This document shows positions 7,869 to 15,367 of a DNA stretch of 39,414 nucleotides, in pieces. Source of the stretch: RUG343 sp964486215 (lineage in GTDB: Bacteria > Bacillota_I > Bacilli_A > RF39 > UBA660); NCBI GenBank assembly GCA_964486215.1, contig CAZALI010000011.1, forward strand, positions 1 through 39,414. The letters are read 5' to 3'. Positions within the stretch are counted from its first letter, which is position 1; the number at the start of each line of letters is the position of its first letter. The notes below the pieces were generated by a model. It searched no databases and was not told the origin of the DNA. It worked only from the letters and a program-made list of their open reading frames with translations. Position numbers and translations under genes: made by a program.

Positions 7869-10481
7869 ATGAAAAATATAATCTTAGTAGATGGGAATAA
7901 TTTAATATTTAGAAGTTTTTATGCGACTGCTTATAGTGGTGTAATTATGAAGAATTCTAAAGGATTTCCTACTAATGCATTATATAGTTTTATTATGATG
8001 ATAAATAGGATTATTAGAGAAGATAAGCCTGAATATATATTAGTAGCTTTTGATAAAGGAAAAACATTTAGACATGAAGCTTATAAAGATTATAAAGCTG
8101 GTAGAAGAGAAACTCCAATAGAGTTAAAACAACAATTTCCTGTAGCTAAAGAAGTCTTGGAAGCTATGGGTATTAAATACTTTGAAATAGATAATTATGA
8201 AGCAGATGATATTATTGGTACTTTATCTAAGATGGCACATGATGATAAAAATTTTTCTTGTGAAATAGTTAGTAGTGATAAAGATCTTTTACAATTAATA
8301 GATGATGATGTAGTAGTTAGAGTACCTAAGACTAATGATTATTCTATTGTGGATAAGAAAGCTTTTATGGAGCATTATGAAGTAGAACCAATTAGAATGA
8401 TTGATTTAAAAGCTCTAATGGGAGATGCATCTGATAATATACCTGGAGTTAGTGGTATAGGTGAAAAGACAGCTATTAAGCTTTTAAAAGAATATAATAA
8501 TATAGATAATTTATATGACCATATTGATGAGATTAAAGGTAGTGTACATGATAAGTTAGTTAAAGATAAAAAGTCTTGCTATGACTCTCGTGATCTCGCT
8601 ACTATTGTTCGTGATGTAGACCTTGGTTTCTCACTTGAAGATACTAAGTATTCTGAAATTAATGAAGCTAAACTAAAAGAAATATTAGAAGAATTAGAAT
8701 TTAAGTCTTTACTTAAAAAATATGATTTATTAGGTAAAGATGTTAGTACTAGTACTGTTAAAAAAGAAAAAAAGATAGAATTTAAAGATATAAGTCTATT
8801 TGATAAGAATAAAGATTTTGCTTTCTATGTAGAAAATAGAGGAGAAGTTTATAGTAAGAGTAAGATTCTTGGTATAAATATATTTGATGGTACTTATAAT
8901 TACTTTATAGATGAAAAAGATATTAATAAATATAAAAATATTTTCTCTAGTAATAGTAATAAATATACTTATGATTATAAGAAAGATATAGTACTTTTAA
9001 GTAACTATGATATTAAACTTAAAAATGTAGTATTTGATACTGAGATAGCTGCTTATTTATGTGATTGGGAAGTAAAAGATGATATTAGTTTCTTAGCTCA
9101 AAGATTTGGTTATGATATTAAAAGTTATGAAGAAGAATTTGGTACTGAGAAGAGAAGTAAAGATGTTAGTATAGATGAAATTAAAAATATCTCTGGAGAG
9201 AAAGTTAGATTTATTTATGAGACAAAAGACGAATTACTTTCTAAAATAAAAGAGTATGAGTGTGAGTACTTATTTAATTCGATTGAGATGCCTTTATCTG
9301 AAGTACTTGCTGATATGGAAATTACGGGTATTAAAGTAGATCGTCGCTACTTAGAAAAATTAAAAGAAGAATTATACGATAAGATGCATAAGTTAGAGAC
9401 AGAAATATATGATATGGCTGGTAAAGAATTTAATATTATGAGTCCTAAACAATTAGCTGATGTTTTGTTTGTTGATTTAGATATTCCATATCCTAAGAAA
9501 GTTAAAGATAATAAGTATTCTACTAGTAAAGATATACTTGATAAGATTAGATTTGTTCATCCTATAGTAGATAAAATATTAGAGTATAGAATGCTTGCGA
9601 AGTTATATTCTAATTATGCAGTTGGTTTAATAAATGAAATTAGAGAAGATGGTAGAATTCACACTATTTATACACAGACTTTAACACGTACAGGTAGACT
9701 TTCTAGTATTAGTCCTAATCTTCAAAATATTCCAGCACGTGATGAGTATAGTAGAATGATTAGAAAAGCTTTTATACCTGATGAAGATAGTCTATTATTA
9801 TCTAGTGATTATTCACAGGTAGAGTTAAGAGTATTTGCTTCTATGTCTAAAGCAGATCAAATGATAGAAGCTTTTGTAGAAGATAAAGATATTCATACTA
9901 AGACTGCTAGTGATATATTTCATAAACCTATGGATGAAGTTACGAAGAGTGAGAGAAGAACAGCTAAAGCCGTTAACTTTGGAATAATTTATGGTATTAG
10001 TAGTTTTGGTTTATCTGAAGACTTAGGAATAAATGTAAAAGATGCCAAAGAGTTTATTGATAACTATCTAGAGACTTTTCCTGGTATAAAAGAATATATG
10101 GATAGAGAAAAAGAACTTGCTTATGAAAACGGTTATGTTAAGACTTTAATGAATAGAAGAAGAGTAATAGAAGAATTAAAGAGTAAAAACTTTATGGTAA
10201 GACAAGGTGGAGAGAGAATGGCTCTTAATACACCAATTCAAGGTACAGCAGCAGATATTTTAAAGAAAGCTATGGTAGAGTTATATAGTGAATTTAATAA
10301 GAGAAAATTAGCTTCTAAAATCTTATTACAAGTACACGATGAATTAATTATTAATGTTAAAAATAATGAATTAGATGAAGTTAAAAAATTAGTTAGAGAT
10401 ATAATGGAGAATACATTTAAATTAGATGTACCATTAAAAGTAGATATAGAGACGGGAAGTAACTGGTATGAAGCAAAATAA
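7869..10481 (+). CDS. polA: DNA polymerase I
   Basis: Fills gaps and removes RNA primers during replication and repair. The 870-residue protein has an N-terminal 5'-3' nuclease domain (VDGNNLIFRSFYA; EADDIIGT; GDASDNIPGVSGIGEKTA), a middle 3'-5' exonuclease-like domain and a C-terminal polymerase domain with motif A (SSDYSQVELRVFA), motif B (RRTAKAVNFGIIYG) and motif C (QVHDELI). The first exonuclease motif, normally DxE, reads YVE, so proofreading is probably lost, as in Bacillus PolA. ATG 7869 gives the standard N-terminus MKNIILVDG; GGTG lies 6 bases upstream. A TATAAT at 7837-7842 and a TATACT at 7847-7852 are possible -10 boxes. Confidence 0.97.
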   Translation: MKNIILVDGNNLIFRSFYATAYSGVIMKNSKGFPTNALYSFIMMINRIIREDKPEYILVAFDKGKTFRHEAYKDYKAGRRETPIELKQQFPVAKEVLEAMGIKYFEIDNYEADDIIGTLSKMAHDDKNFSCEIVSSDKDLLQLIDDDVVVRVPKTNDYSIVDKKAFMEHYEVEPIRMIDLKALMGDASDNIPGVSGIGEKTAIKLLKEYNNIDNLYDHIDEIKGSVHDKLVKDKKSCYDSRDLATIVRDVDLGFSLEDTKYSEINEAKLKEILEELEFKSLLKKYDLLGKDVSTSTVKKEKKIEFKDISLFDKNKDFAFYVENRGEVYSKSKILGINIFDGTYNYFIDEKDINKYKNIFSSNSNKYTYDYKKDIVLLSNYDIKLKNVVFDTEIAAYLCDWEVKDDISFLAQRFGYDIKSYEEEFGTEKRSKDVSIDEIKNISGEKVRFIYETKDELLSKIKEYECEYLFNSIEMPLSEVLADMEITGIKVDRRYLEKLKEELYDKMHKLETEIYDMAGKEFNIMSPKQLADVLFVDLDIPYPKKVKDNKYSTSKDILDKIRFVHPIVDKILEYRMLAKLYSNYAVGLINEIREDGRIHTIYTQTLTRTGRLSSISPNLQNIPARDEYSRMIRKAFIPDEDSLLLSSDYSQVELRVFASMSKADQMIEAFVEDKDIHTKTASDIFHKPMDEVTKSERRTAKAVNFGIIYGISSFGLSEDLGINVKDAKEFIDNYLETFPGIKEYMDREKELAYENGYVKTLMNRRRVIEELKSKNFMVRQGGERMALNTPIQGTAADILKKAMVELYSEFNKRKLASKILLQVHDELIINVKNNELDEVKKLVRDIMENTFKLDVPLKVDIETGSNWYEAK

Positions 10482-10737
10482 TTATTATAGAGATGCCTTT
10501 ATATTTAGTAGTATTTCTTTAGTTATATTTTTACTTAATTTTATACAATTATTTAGTTTTTATAAAAAGATAATTATTTTAGATGACTTTGTATTTTGGT
10601 CTCCACTTATTGGAACATTACTTAGTATTTGTAGTTTTGCTAATTATAGGAAATCTAAATATGCACTTAGTATAATGATTATTTGTATAGCTATACTATT
10701 ATATATACTACTTTTTACTGGGTATAATTTTGTATAG
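10468..10737 (+). CDS. Small three-pass membrane protein
   Basis: Unrecognised 89-residue protein. About three hydrophobic segments are visible (near residues 10-30, 42-58 and 64-84), separated by a basic loop NYRKSK. Its first 14 bases overlap the 3' end of polA, and mutM starts 9 bases after its stop, so it is inside a polA-x-mutM operon. polA-mutM adjacency is common in Firmicutes; the inserted membrane gene is less so. Codon use is like the neighbours. No function assigned. Confidence 0.7.
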   Translation: MKQNNYYRDAFIFSSISLVIFLLNFIQLFSFYKKIIILDDFVFWSPLIGTLLSICSFANYRKSKYALSIMIICIAILLYILLFTGYNFV

Positions 10738-10746
10738 GAGGTAAAT

Positions 10747-11568
10747 ATGCCTGAAAAACCAGAAGTTATGACAGTTTGTTCAGCATTAGAGAAACGAATT
10801 ATAGGTAAGAAGATTACTGCTTGTAATGTCTTTTGGAATAATATAATTGCTGAACCTAGTGTTGTGGAGTTTAAGAAATTTATTTGTGGTGAAGTGATAC
10901 ATGATATTACTTCTCGTGGTAAATTTATTGTGATAAATTTATATGATTATTCTTTACTTATTCATCTTAGAATGGAAGGCAAATTTACTTTTAGAGATGT
11001 TGGCTCTGAGATAGAAAAACATGAACATGTAGAATTTATTTTAGATAATAAAGAGTCTTGGAGATATAGAGATGTTAGAAAGTTTGGTAAGATGTATCTA
11101 ATTTCTAAAGATAAAGTAAATAACGTTCCACCTCTTTCTAATCTTGGTTATGATTTTTATGATAAAAAATTAAATAAAGATTATTTGTATGAAAAAATAC
11201 ATAATAAAAAATTACCTATTAAGAGCGTATTACTTGATCAGAGTATTATTTGTGGTATAGGTAATATTTATGATGATGAGATTCTTTTCTTAAGTAAGAT
11301 TAGTCCTACTAGAAGAGCTTGTGATATTACTAAGTTTGAGTGTGAAGAGATAATTAAAAATACTAAGAAAGTATTATCTGAAGCTGTTAAACTTGGAGGT
11401 ACTACTATTAGGAGTTTTACTAGTAGTGAAGGAGTACATGGACTTTTTCAAAATAAACTTTTAGTTCATAGTAGAGAGGGAGAAAAGTGTCCTAATTGTG
11501 GATGTAAAATTTTAAAAATAAAAGTAGGTGGAAGAGGAACTTACTATTGTTCTAAATGTCAAAAATGA
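10747..11568 (+). CDS. mutM: Formamidopyrimidine-DNA glycosylase
   Basis: Base-excision repair enzyme removing 8-oxoguanine and formamidopyrimidines, with AP-lyase activity. The catalytic Pro2-Glu3 is present, although the usual start MPELPEVETV reads MPEKPEVMTV. The Lys of SRGKFIVI (about residue 60) matches the catalytic lysine, LLDQSIICGIGNIYDDEILF is the helix-two-turn-helix region, and the C-terminus carries a complete zinc finger CPNC...CSKC. Length 273 is normal. AGGAGG precedes the ATG. It is downstream of polA, giving a repair-linked operon. Confidence 0.95.
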   Translation: MPEKPEVMTVCSALEKRIIGKKITACNVFWNNIIAEPSVVEFKKFICGEVIHDITSRGKFIVINLYDYSLLIHLRMEGKFTFRDVGSEIEKHEHVEFILDNKESWRYRDVRKFGKMYLISKDKVNNVPPLSNLGYDFYDKKLNKDYLYEKIHNKKLPIKSVLLDQSIICGIGNIYDDEILFLSKISPTRRACDITKFECEEIIKNTKKVLSEAVKLGGTTIRSFTSSEGVHGLFQNKLLVHSREGEKCPNCGCKILKIKVGGRGTYYCSKCQK

Positions 11569-11592
11569 TATAATGTACTAGGATGATATAAT
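11566..11592 (+). promoter_or_regulatory. Tandem extended -10 elements upstream of pyk
   Basis: TGATATAAT occurs twice, at 11566-11574 and 11584-11592, 18 bases apart. The first has a weak -35 (TTGTTC, 11547-11552). Either could drive pyk. Confidence 0.4.
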
Positions 11593-11610
11593 ATAGTAGG
11601 AGGGTTGAGA

Positions 11611-13023
11611 ATGAAGAAGACAAAGATAATTTGTAGTATAGGACCATCTTGTAATGATGCGAAAGTTTTAAGTGAAATGGCTATTCATGGTATGAATGCT
11701 GCTCGTATTAATTTCTCACATGGTACTTATGCTGATAAAGATAAAATGGTAGAAAATATTCTTGAAGCTAGAAAGCTTGCTAAAAAAGAAATAGCTATTC
11801 TTTGGGATACTAGAGGTCCTGAATTTAGAACTGGTTCTTTTAAGAATGATGCGGCTAAATTAGAGACAGATGGTATTGTTAAGATTGTTAAAGGCGATGT
11901 ACTAGGAGATAATAGTACAATTAGTGTTAATCACGATGAGGCTTTAAAGAAGATCAATGTTGGTAATACACTTTTAGTTGATGATGGTAAGATAAGACTT
12001 GAAGTTATTGGTAAACATAAGGATGAATTAGAGTGTAAAATCTTAGTAGGTGGAGTATTAACTAATAATAAGAGTATTAGTGTACCTGGTGTTGATTTAG
12101 ATCTTCCTTATGTTTCTAAACAAGATAAAAAAGATATAGAATATGCTTGTAGAAATGATGGAGAGTTTTTAGCTATATCTTTTGTTAGTTCTAAAGATAA
12201 TGTTTTAGAGATAAGAAAAATATTAAAAGAATATAATCGTGAAGATTTAAAAATAATTTGTAAGATTGAGTCTAAGTTAGGACTTGAAAACTTAGATGAG
12301 ATACTAGAAGTATGTGATGGTATTATGGTAGCTAGAGGAGATCTTGGTACTGAGATGCCTAGTGAGAAGTTACCTATACTTCAAAAACAAATTATTAAGA
12401 AAGCAAGACGTGCTGGAAAGCTAGCGATTGTAGCTACTGAAATGCTTGAGTCTATGCTTGATGAAGTAAGACCTAAAAGAAGTGAAACTTCAGATATTGC
12501 GAATGCTGTATTAGACGGAACAGATGCAGTTATGTTATCTGCTGAAACAGCTATTGGAGATTATCCAGTTAGAACAGTATCCGCAATGGGTAGGATATGT
12601 AATGTTACAGAAGAGTATGCTACATTTGATTATATAGATGATGATAAAGCATTATACGATGAGACTAGTGCTATTGCTGAAGCTGTTGTCGATACTTCTA
12701 ATAGACTTCACGCTAAACTTATTTGTGCATCTACTATTAGTGGAGATACAGCTTGTGAAATTAGCAATTTAAAACCAGATGCTTATATATTAGCTCTTTG
12801 TCCAAATAGTAAAGTTAGAAGAAAACTTGCTCTTAACTGGGGTGTTTATACTAAAGTAGTTCCATTCTATAATTCAACTGATGAAGTACTAATAGAAAGT
12901 GTTAAATCTGCTAAAGAATTTATGGGACTTCAAAAAGATGATATTTTAATTACTACTGGTAGTTTTCCAAGTACTGGAGAATCTCATCCAACTAATTTAA
13001 TGAAGATAGAAAAAATAAAATAA
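11611..13023 (+). CDS. pyk: Pyruvate kinase
   Basis: Last step of glycolysis, phosphoenolpyruvate plus ADP to pyruvate plus ATP. The 470-residue protein has the full set of motifs: KIICSIGPSC at the start, MNAARINFSHG, ILWDTRGPEFRTG, the B domain (about 70-165), the active-site lysine in IICKIES, VARGDLG, and RSETSDIANAVLDGTDAVML. It lacks the extra C-terminal PEP-utiliser-like domain found in Bacillus Pyk. ATG 11611 follows AGGAGGG closely; an in-frame TTG two codons earlier lies too near the ribosome site. No strong GC-rich terminator follows it, only an A/T-rich inverted repeat near 13011-13030. Confidence 0.97.
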   Translation: MKKTKIICSIGPSCNDAKVLSEMAIHGMNAARINFSHGTYADKDKMVENILEARKLAKKEIAILWDTRGPEFRTGSFKNDAAKLETDGIVKIVKGDVLGDNSTISVNHDEALKKINVGNTLLVDDGKIRLEVIGKHKDELECKILVGGVLTNNKSISVPGVDLDLPYVSKQDKKDIEYACRNDGEFLAISFVSSKDNVLEIRKILKEYNREDLKIICKIESKLGLENLDEILEVCDGIMVARGDLGTEMPSEKLPILQKQIIKKARRAGKLAIVATEMLESMLDEVRPKRSETSDIANAVLDGTDAVMLSAETAIGDYPVRTVSAMGRICNVTEEYATFDYIDDDKALYDETSAIAEAVVDTSNRLHAKLICASTISGDTACEISNLKPDAYILALCPNSKVRRKLALNWGVYTKVVPFYNSTDEVLIESVKSAKEFMGLQKDDILITTGSFPSTGESHPTNLMKIEKIK

Positions 13024-13043
13024 TTTATTTTGTTATATGATAA

Positions 13044-13072
13044 TTGACTTTTTTATATATTCATTGTATACT
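13044..13072 (+). promoter_or_regulatory. Promoter of the type III antitoxin RNA
   Basis: TTGACT (13044-13049), 17-base spacer, TATACT (13067-13072). This is one of the best consensus promoters in the window, and transcription would start near 13079, about 20 bases before the first antitoxin repeat. Confidence 0.8.
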
Positions 13073-13096
13073 TTCATCGTTGAAGAAATTCAATAT

Positions 13097-13205
13097 GAAA
13101 ATGTTAATCGCTTCCGGATGGGCGAGCAATAAATGATTCCGGCTGAGAAATGTTAGTCGCTTCCGGATGGGCGAATAATAAATAATTCCGGTTGAAAATG
13201 TTTTG
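13097..13205 (+). ncRNA. Type III antitoxin RNA, two tandem pseudoknot repeats
   Basis: Two head-to-tail repeats, 13101-13149 (49 nt) and 13150-13197 (48 nt), differ at about five positions and one indel; a third copy begins at 13198 and breaks off after a few bases. In each repeat TCGC pairs with GCGA (13108-13111/13122-13125 and 13157-13160/13171-13174), and CCGGA in the loop (13114-13118; 13163-13167) pairs with TCCGG downstream (13138-13142; 13187-13191), making an H-type pseudoknot. A-rich GAAAATG or GAGAAATG marks each repeat junction, a plausible cut site for the toxin. Known type III antitoxins (ToxI, CptI, TenpI) have this form: short tandem pseudoknot repeats before a terminator and a toxin gene. 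Confidence 0.85.
13101..13197 (+). repeat. Direct repeat pair, 48-49 bp unit
   Basis: The core CGCTTCCGGATGGGCGA is identical in both copies and TTCCGG recurs at the end of each. These repeats are the most GC-rich stretch in an otherwise AT-rich region. Confidence 0.95.
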
Positions 13206-13238
13206 AAAACTCTATTTTTGCTAATAGAGTTTTCTTTT
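13206..13238 (+). terminator. Terminator between antitoxin RNA and toxin gene
   Basis: AAAACTCTAT (13206-13215) and ATAGAGTTTT (13224-13233) form a 10-bp stem with an 8-base loop, followed by CTTTT. Partial read-through would set a high antitoxin to toxin transcript ratio, as is known for type III loci. Confidence 0.85.
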
Positions 13239-13258
13239 GTTGTGTGATAGACTTGTTC

Positions 13259-13264
13259 GGGAGG
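13259..13264 (+). promoter_or_regulatory. Ribosome binding site that points to a non-canonical toxin start
   Basis: GGGAGG here is the only good ribosome site upstream of the toxin. The in-frame codons at normal distance are ATT (13270, 5 bases away) and ACG (13273, 8 bases away); there is no in-frame ATG, GTG or TTG at that distance. Confidence 0.6.
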
Positions 13265-13269
13265 TCGGT

Positions 13270-13734
13270 ATTACGCAAATTAAAACAGGTTATCTATATC
13301 ATATTAAAGACGAATTCTTTGATGTAGTAAAAGATAAAGGTCTTATGATTAATCATGAAAATGGACATTCAAGGCCTTCTTATTTAGCTATAATAGATAA
13401 GAATATTTTATGGTTTATACCTTTAAGTACTAAGATAGAAAAATATCAGAAAATTATAAATATAAAAAAGAAAAAATATGGTTCTTGTAAAACTATTTTA
13501 ATTAAAAAAATTGCTGGTAGAAATTCTGTTATATTAATACAGAATGCATTTCCAACAATTGAAAAATATGTTAAAAGTATTCATACTATTGATGGTAGAA
13601 ATATTAAAGTGTCTGATATAGTAGCTAAAGAAGTAATTAATGATTTTAAATTTATTCTTTCATTAAAACATAACGGCTTGAATTTGTTTTTTTCTGATAT
13701 AGATAAAATTAAAGAAATAATGCTAAAAAAATAA
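13270..13734 (+). CDS. Type III toxin, ToxN/CptN-like endoribonuclease
   Basis: Likely endoribonuclease held inactive by the upstream pseudoknot RNA. The product is about 154 residues, the size of ToxN/CptN/TenpN toxins. Counting from ATT 13270, GYLYHIKDEFF (7-17), NHENGHSRPSY (28-38) and WFIPLSTK (48-55) stand out; PL-S-T-K resembles the PLTSPK segment of ToxN that holds its active-site Thr, Ser and Lys. The motifs look most like the CptN branch from memory, without a database search. The frame is open back to a TTG at 13237, but that codon sits in the terminator tail with no ribosome site. Next in-frame ATG would delete the conserved N-terminus. Codon use is like the host. Confidence 0.83.
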   Translation: MTQIKTGYLYHIKDEFFDVVKDKGLMINHENGHSRPSYLAIIDKNILWFIPLSTKIEKYQKIINIKKKKYGSCKTILIKKIAGRNSVILIQNAFPTIEKYVKSIHTIDGRNIKVSDIVAKEVINDFKFILSLKHNGLNLFFSDIDKIKEIMLKK

Positions 13735-13764
13735 AACATATAGTTGCATATGCTTTATTTTTTT
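13725..13764. terminator. Bidirectional terminator between toxin and the minus-strand operon
   Basis: Bases 13725-13741 pair with 13748-13764 over 16 pairs with one mismatch and a 6-base loop; poly-A on one side and poly-T on the other serve both directions. It contains the stop codons of both converging genes. Confidence 0.85.
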
Positions 13765-14078
13765 AATTCATTATAATGAGTATATAACTCTTGAATAGAG
13801 TTTTCTAAGAAATAGTAGTGGAAGATATAGAACAAGAATAATATCATGGTAATAGCTCCTAAAATAATAATACCAATATTATTTAATAAAAGAGCTAGTC
13901 CAAAGAACATAATAGTAGATATTCCTACAAAGATAGTTACTAGTAAGTGAATTAATCTTTCATGTTGGAAGAAGCTTATTTCTACTAACATATCTTGTAA
14001 GAACTTATCTTTATCTTTAATATCTTTCTTATTTACTTCTCTTATTTCTTTTAAATAGTTATTAATTAATTTATTCAT
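13755..14078 (-). CDS. Small two-pass membrane protein
   Basis: Unrecognised 107-residue protein. A charged N-terminal helix (about residues 1-35, rich in Lys, Asp, Glu) is followed by two hydrophobic segments (about 44-65 and 68-90) and a short polar tail. The start at 14078 follows AGAGGTGA on the minus strand; the open frame continues upstream to 14141 but that part overlaps tmcAL without a ribosome site. Its ATGAATAA start overlaps the last 8 bases of tmcAL, so the two are an operon. Function unknown. Confidence 0.75.
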   Translation of the reverse strand: MNKLINNYLKEIREVNKKDIKDKDKFLQDMLVEISFFQHERLIHLLVTIFVGISTIMFFGLALLLNNIGIIILGAITMILFLFYIFHYYFLENSIQELYTHYNELKK

Positions 14079-15231
14079 TATTATCACCTCTATATAATTT
14101 ATTTTGATATTCTTTTTGTAATAATTCTTTTTGTTTATCATTGTCTAAGTTTAGAGCATATATCTTAGTAGAATTAATTTCAAATTCTAACCTTGGATCT
14201 TTTTCTCTACTTATTTTACTTATTAGTGAGACATCTAATTCTTTTTTTATTTTATTTAGATATTCTCTTCCTTCTTCATTAAAACCTAATAGTCTAATAT
14301 AGCTTATTTTATTCCAGTTAGATGCATCTTCTTTAGTTAGACCTATAAGTATATGTATAAGCATTCTTTCTATCTGATTATAAGTATAATGCTTTGATTT
14401 TAAAGACTTAATATATTCATCTATATTAGTACAATCTATAATCTTATCTTTTAGAGATACAGTTATATCTTTATCTACTGTTTGATATTTATCTAGATTA
14501 TTATCAGTAATTATTTTATATTTTAATAGATTGAAATAGTCATCAAAGAAATGGAAATCTTCTAGATAAGGCAATACATATTTTGGTACATAGTTTGTTA
14601 TATCTTCTTTATTTTTTATAGCTTCTTTAATAGCAGTAGCACTGACAATATCATTATCTAGTTCTTTACTATGATAATCATTTGTTCTTTTAATAGTTTC
14701 ATAAGTCATATGATAGTTATTTTTCTTTATAGCTTTAATATAACTTATACCTAACAAATCATTAGGCGTAGTAATCTTTTCTCCTGTTAGATCTAGTAGA
14801 GCACTTGATAGAGCAGTAGGATAGTTTAATCCTGTTTTAGAGTAAAGTTTTACTAGATTATCAAATTCAGGATTATTAAGTTCACAGTCTACTATTTTCT
14901 CTAGAGGAGTAACATCATTTGATTCACTACCGAATATTAGAGTATCTACTTGTAGTTTTTCTAGAAGAGTTATAGCACCAAATGCAAAGTAGTCAGCAGA
15001 ATCTGTTGCGAAACGAATTGGTAATTCTACTACTAAATCAATTCCTGATTGAAGTGAAATATCTGTCTTTTTCCATTTATCTATTAGTGAGACGTTTCCT
15101 CTTTGAGTAAAGTTACCACTTAATACTAATATTAGTATTGAATCAGGATACTTTTTCTTTATTTTATCTATTAAGTATTTATGTCCATTATGAAATGGAT
15201 TAAATTCAGCTATTAGTCCAATTTTCTTCAT
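14071..15231 (-). CDS. tmcAL: tRNA(Met) cytidine acetate ligase
   Basis: Firmicutes-type enzyme (formerly YlbM) that makes N4-acetylcytidine at the wobble base C34 of elongator tRNA(Met), using acetate and ATP. The N-terminal nucleotidyltransferase-like motif GLIAEFNPFHNGHKYLI (residues 4-20) holds the HxGH signature; LSGNFTQRG (about 38-46), the VELP segment near residue 70 and FGSES (about 100) follow. Length 386 is normal. AAGGAG precedes the ATG, and a good promoter lies upstream. It is transcribed divergently from murG. Confidence 0.94.
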   Translation of the reverse strand: MKKIGLIAEFNPFHNGHKYLIDKIKKKYPDSILILVLSGNFTQRGNVSLIDKWKKTDISLQSGIDLVVELPIRFATDSADYFAFGAITLLEKLQVDTLIFGSESNDVTPLEKIVDCELNNPEFDNLVKLYSKTGLNYPTALSSALLDLTGEKITTPNDLLGISYIKAIKKNNYHMTYETIKRTNDYHSKELDNDIVSATAIKEAIKNKEDITNYVPKYVLPYLEDFHFFDDYFNLLKYKIITDNNLDKYQTVDKDITVSLKDKIIDCTNIDEYIKSLKSKHYTYNQIERMLIHILIGLTKEDASNWNKISYIRLLGFNEEGREYLNKIKKELDVSLISKISREKDPRLEFEINSTKIYALNLDNDKQKELLQKEYQNKLYRGDNNE

Positions 15232-15254
15232 AATAACTCCTTTTTTATATTTTA

Positions 15255-15283
15255 ATTATAGTTTAGTAATTTGTTATTGACAA
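15255..15283 (-). promoter_or_regulatory. tmcAL promoter
   Basis: On the minus strand TTGTCA (15283-15278), 17 bases, TATAAT (15260-15255). The -35 box overlaps a plus-strand TTGACA (15277-15282) that has CATACT 17 bases on, so the region may be a divergent promoter pair. Confidence 0.7.
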
Positions 15284-15311
15284 GTTGTTTACTTTTATTC
15301 ATACTATATTT

Positions 15312-15340
15312 TTGATGTTTATAAACTATTAAGATATAAT
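15312..15340 (+). promoter_or_regulatory. murG promoter
   Basis: TTGATG (15312-15317), 17 bases, TATAAT (15335-15340), 28 bases before the murG ATG. Confidence 0.7.
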
Positions 15341-15367
15341 TATAGTGTATAAAAAGGTGTGAGAAGT

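Noticed and set aside
13011..13030. Terminator after pyk
   Set aside because: The inverted repeat is made only of A and T bases, too weak to call, so pyk may read into the antitoxin region at some level.
13101..13197. The 48-49 bp repeats as a CRISPR array or riboswitch
   Set aside because: Repeats are directly adjacent with no spacers of differing sequence, number only two, and there are no cas genes. The interlocking stems, terminator and following toxin gene fit a type III antitoxin better than any riboswitch I know.
13237..13269. TTG 13237 as the toxin start
   Set aside because: It lies in the T tail of the terminator, has no ribosome site, and adds residues with no family resemblance ahead of the strong GGGAGG site.
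13755..14141. Longer 128-residue version of the small membrane protein
   Set aside because: The extra N-terminal part overlaps tmcAL and lacks a ribosome site; the start at 14078 has AGAGGTGA and the common 8-base overlap.
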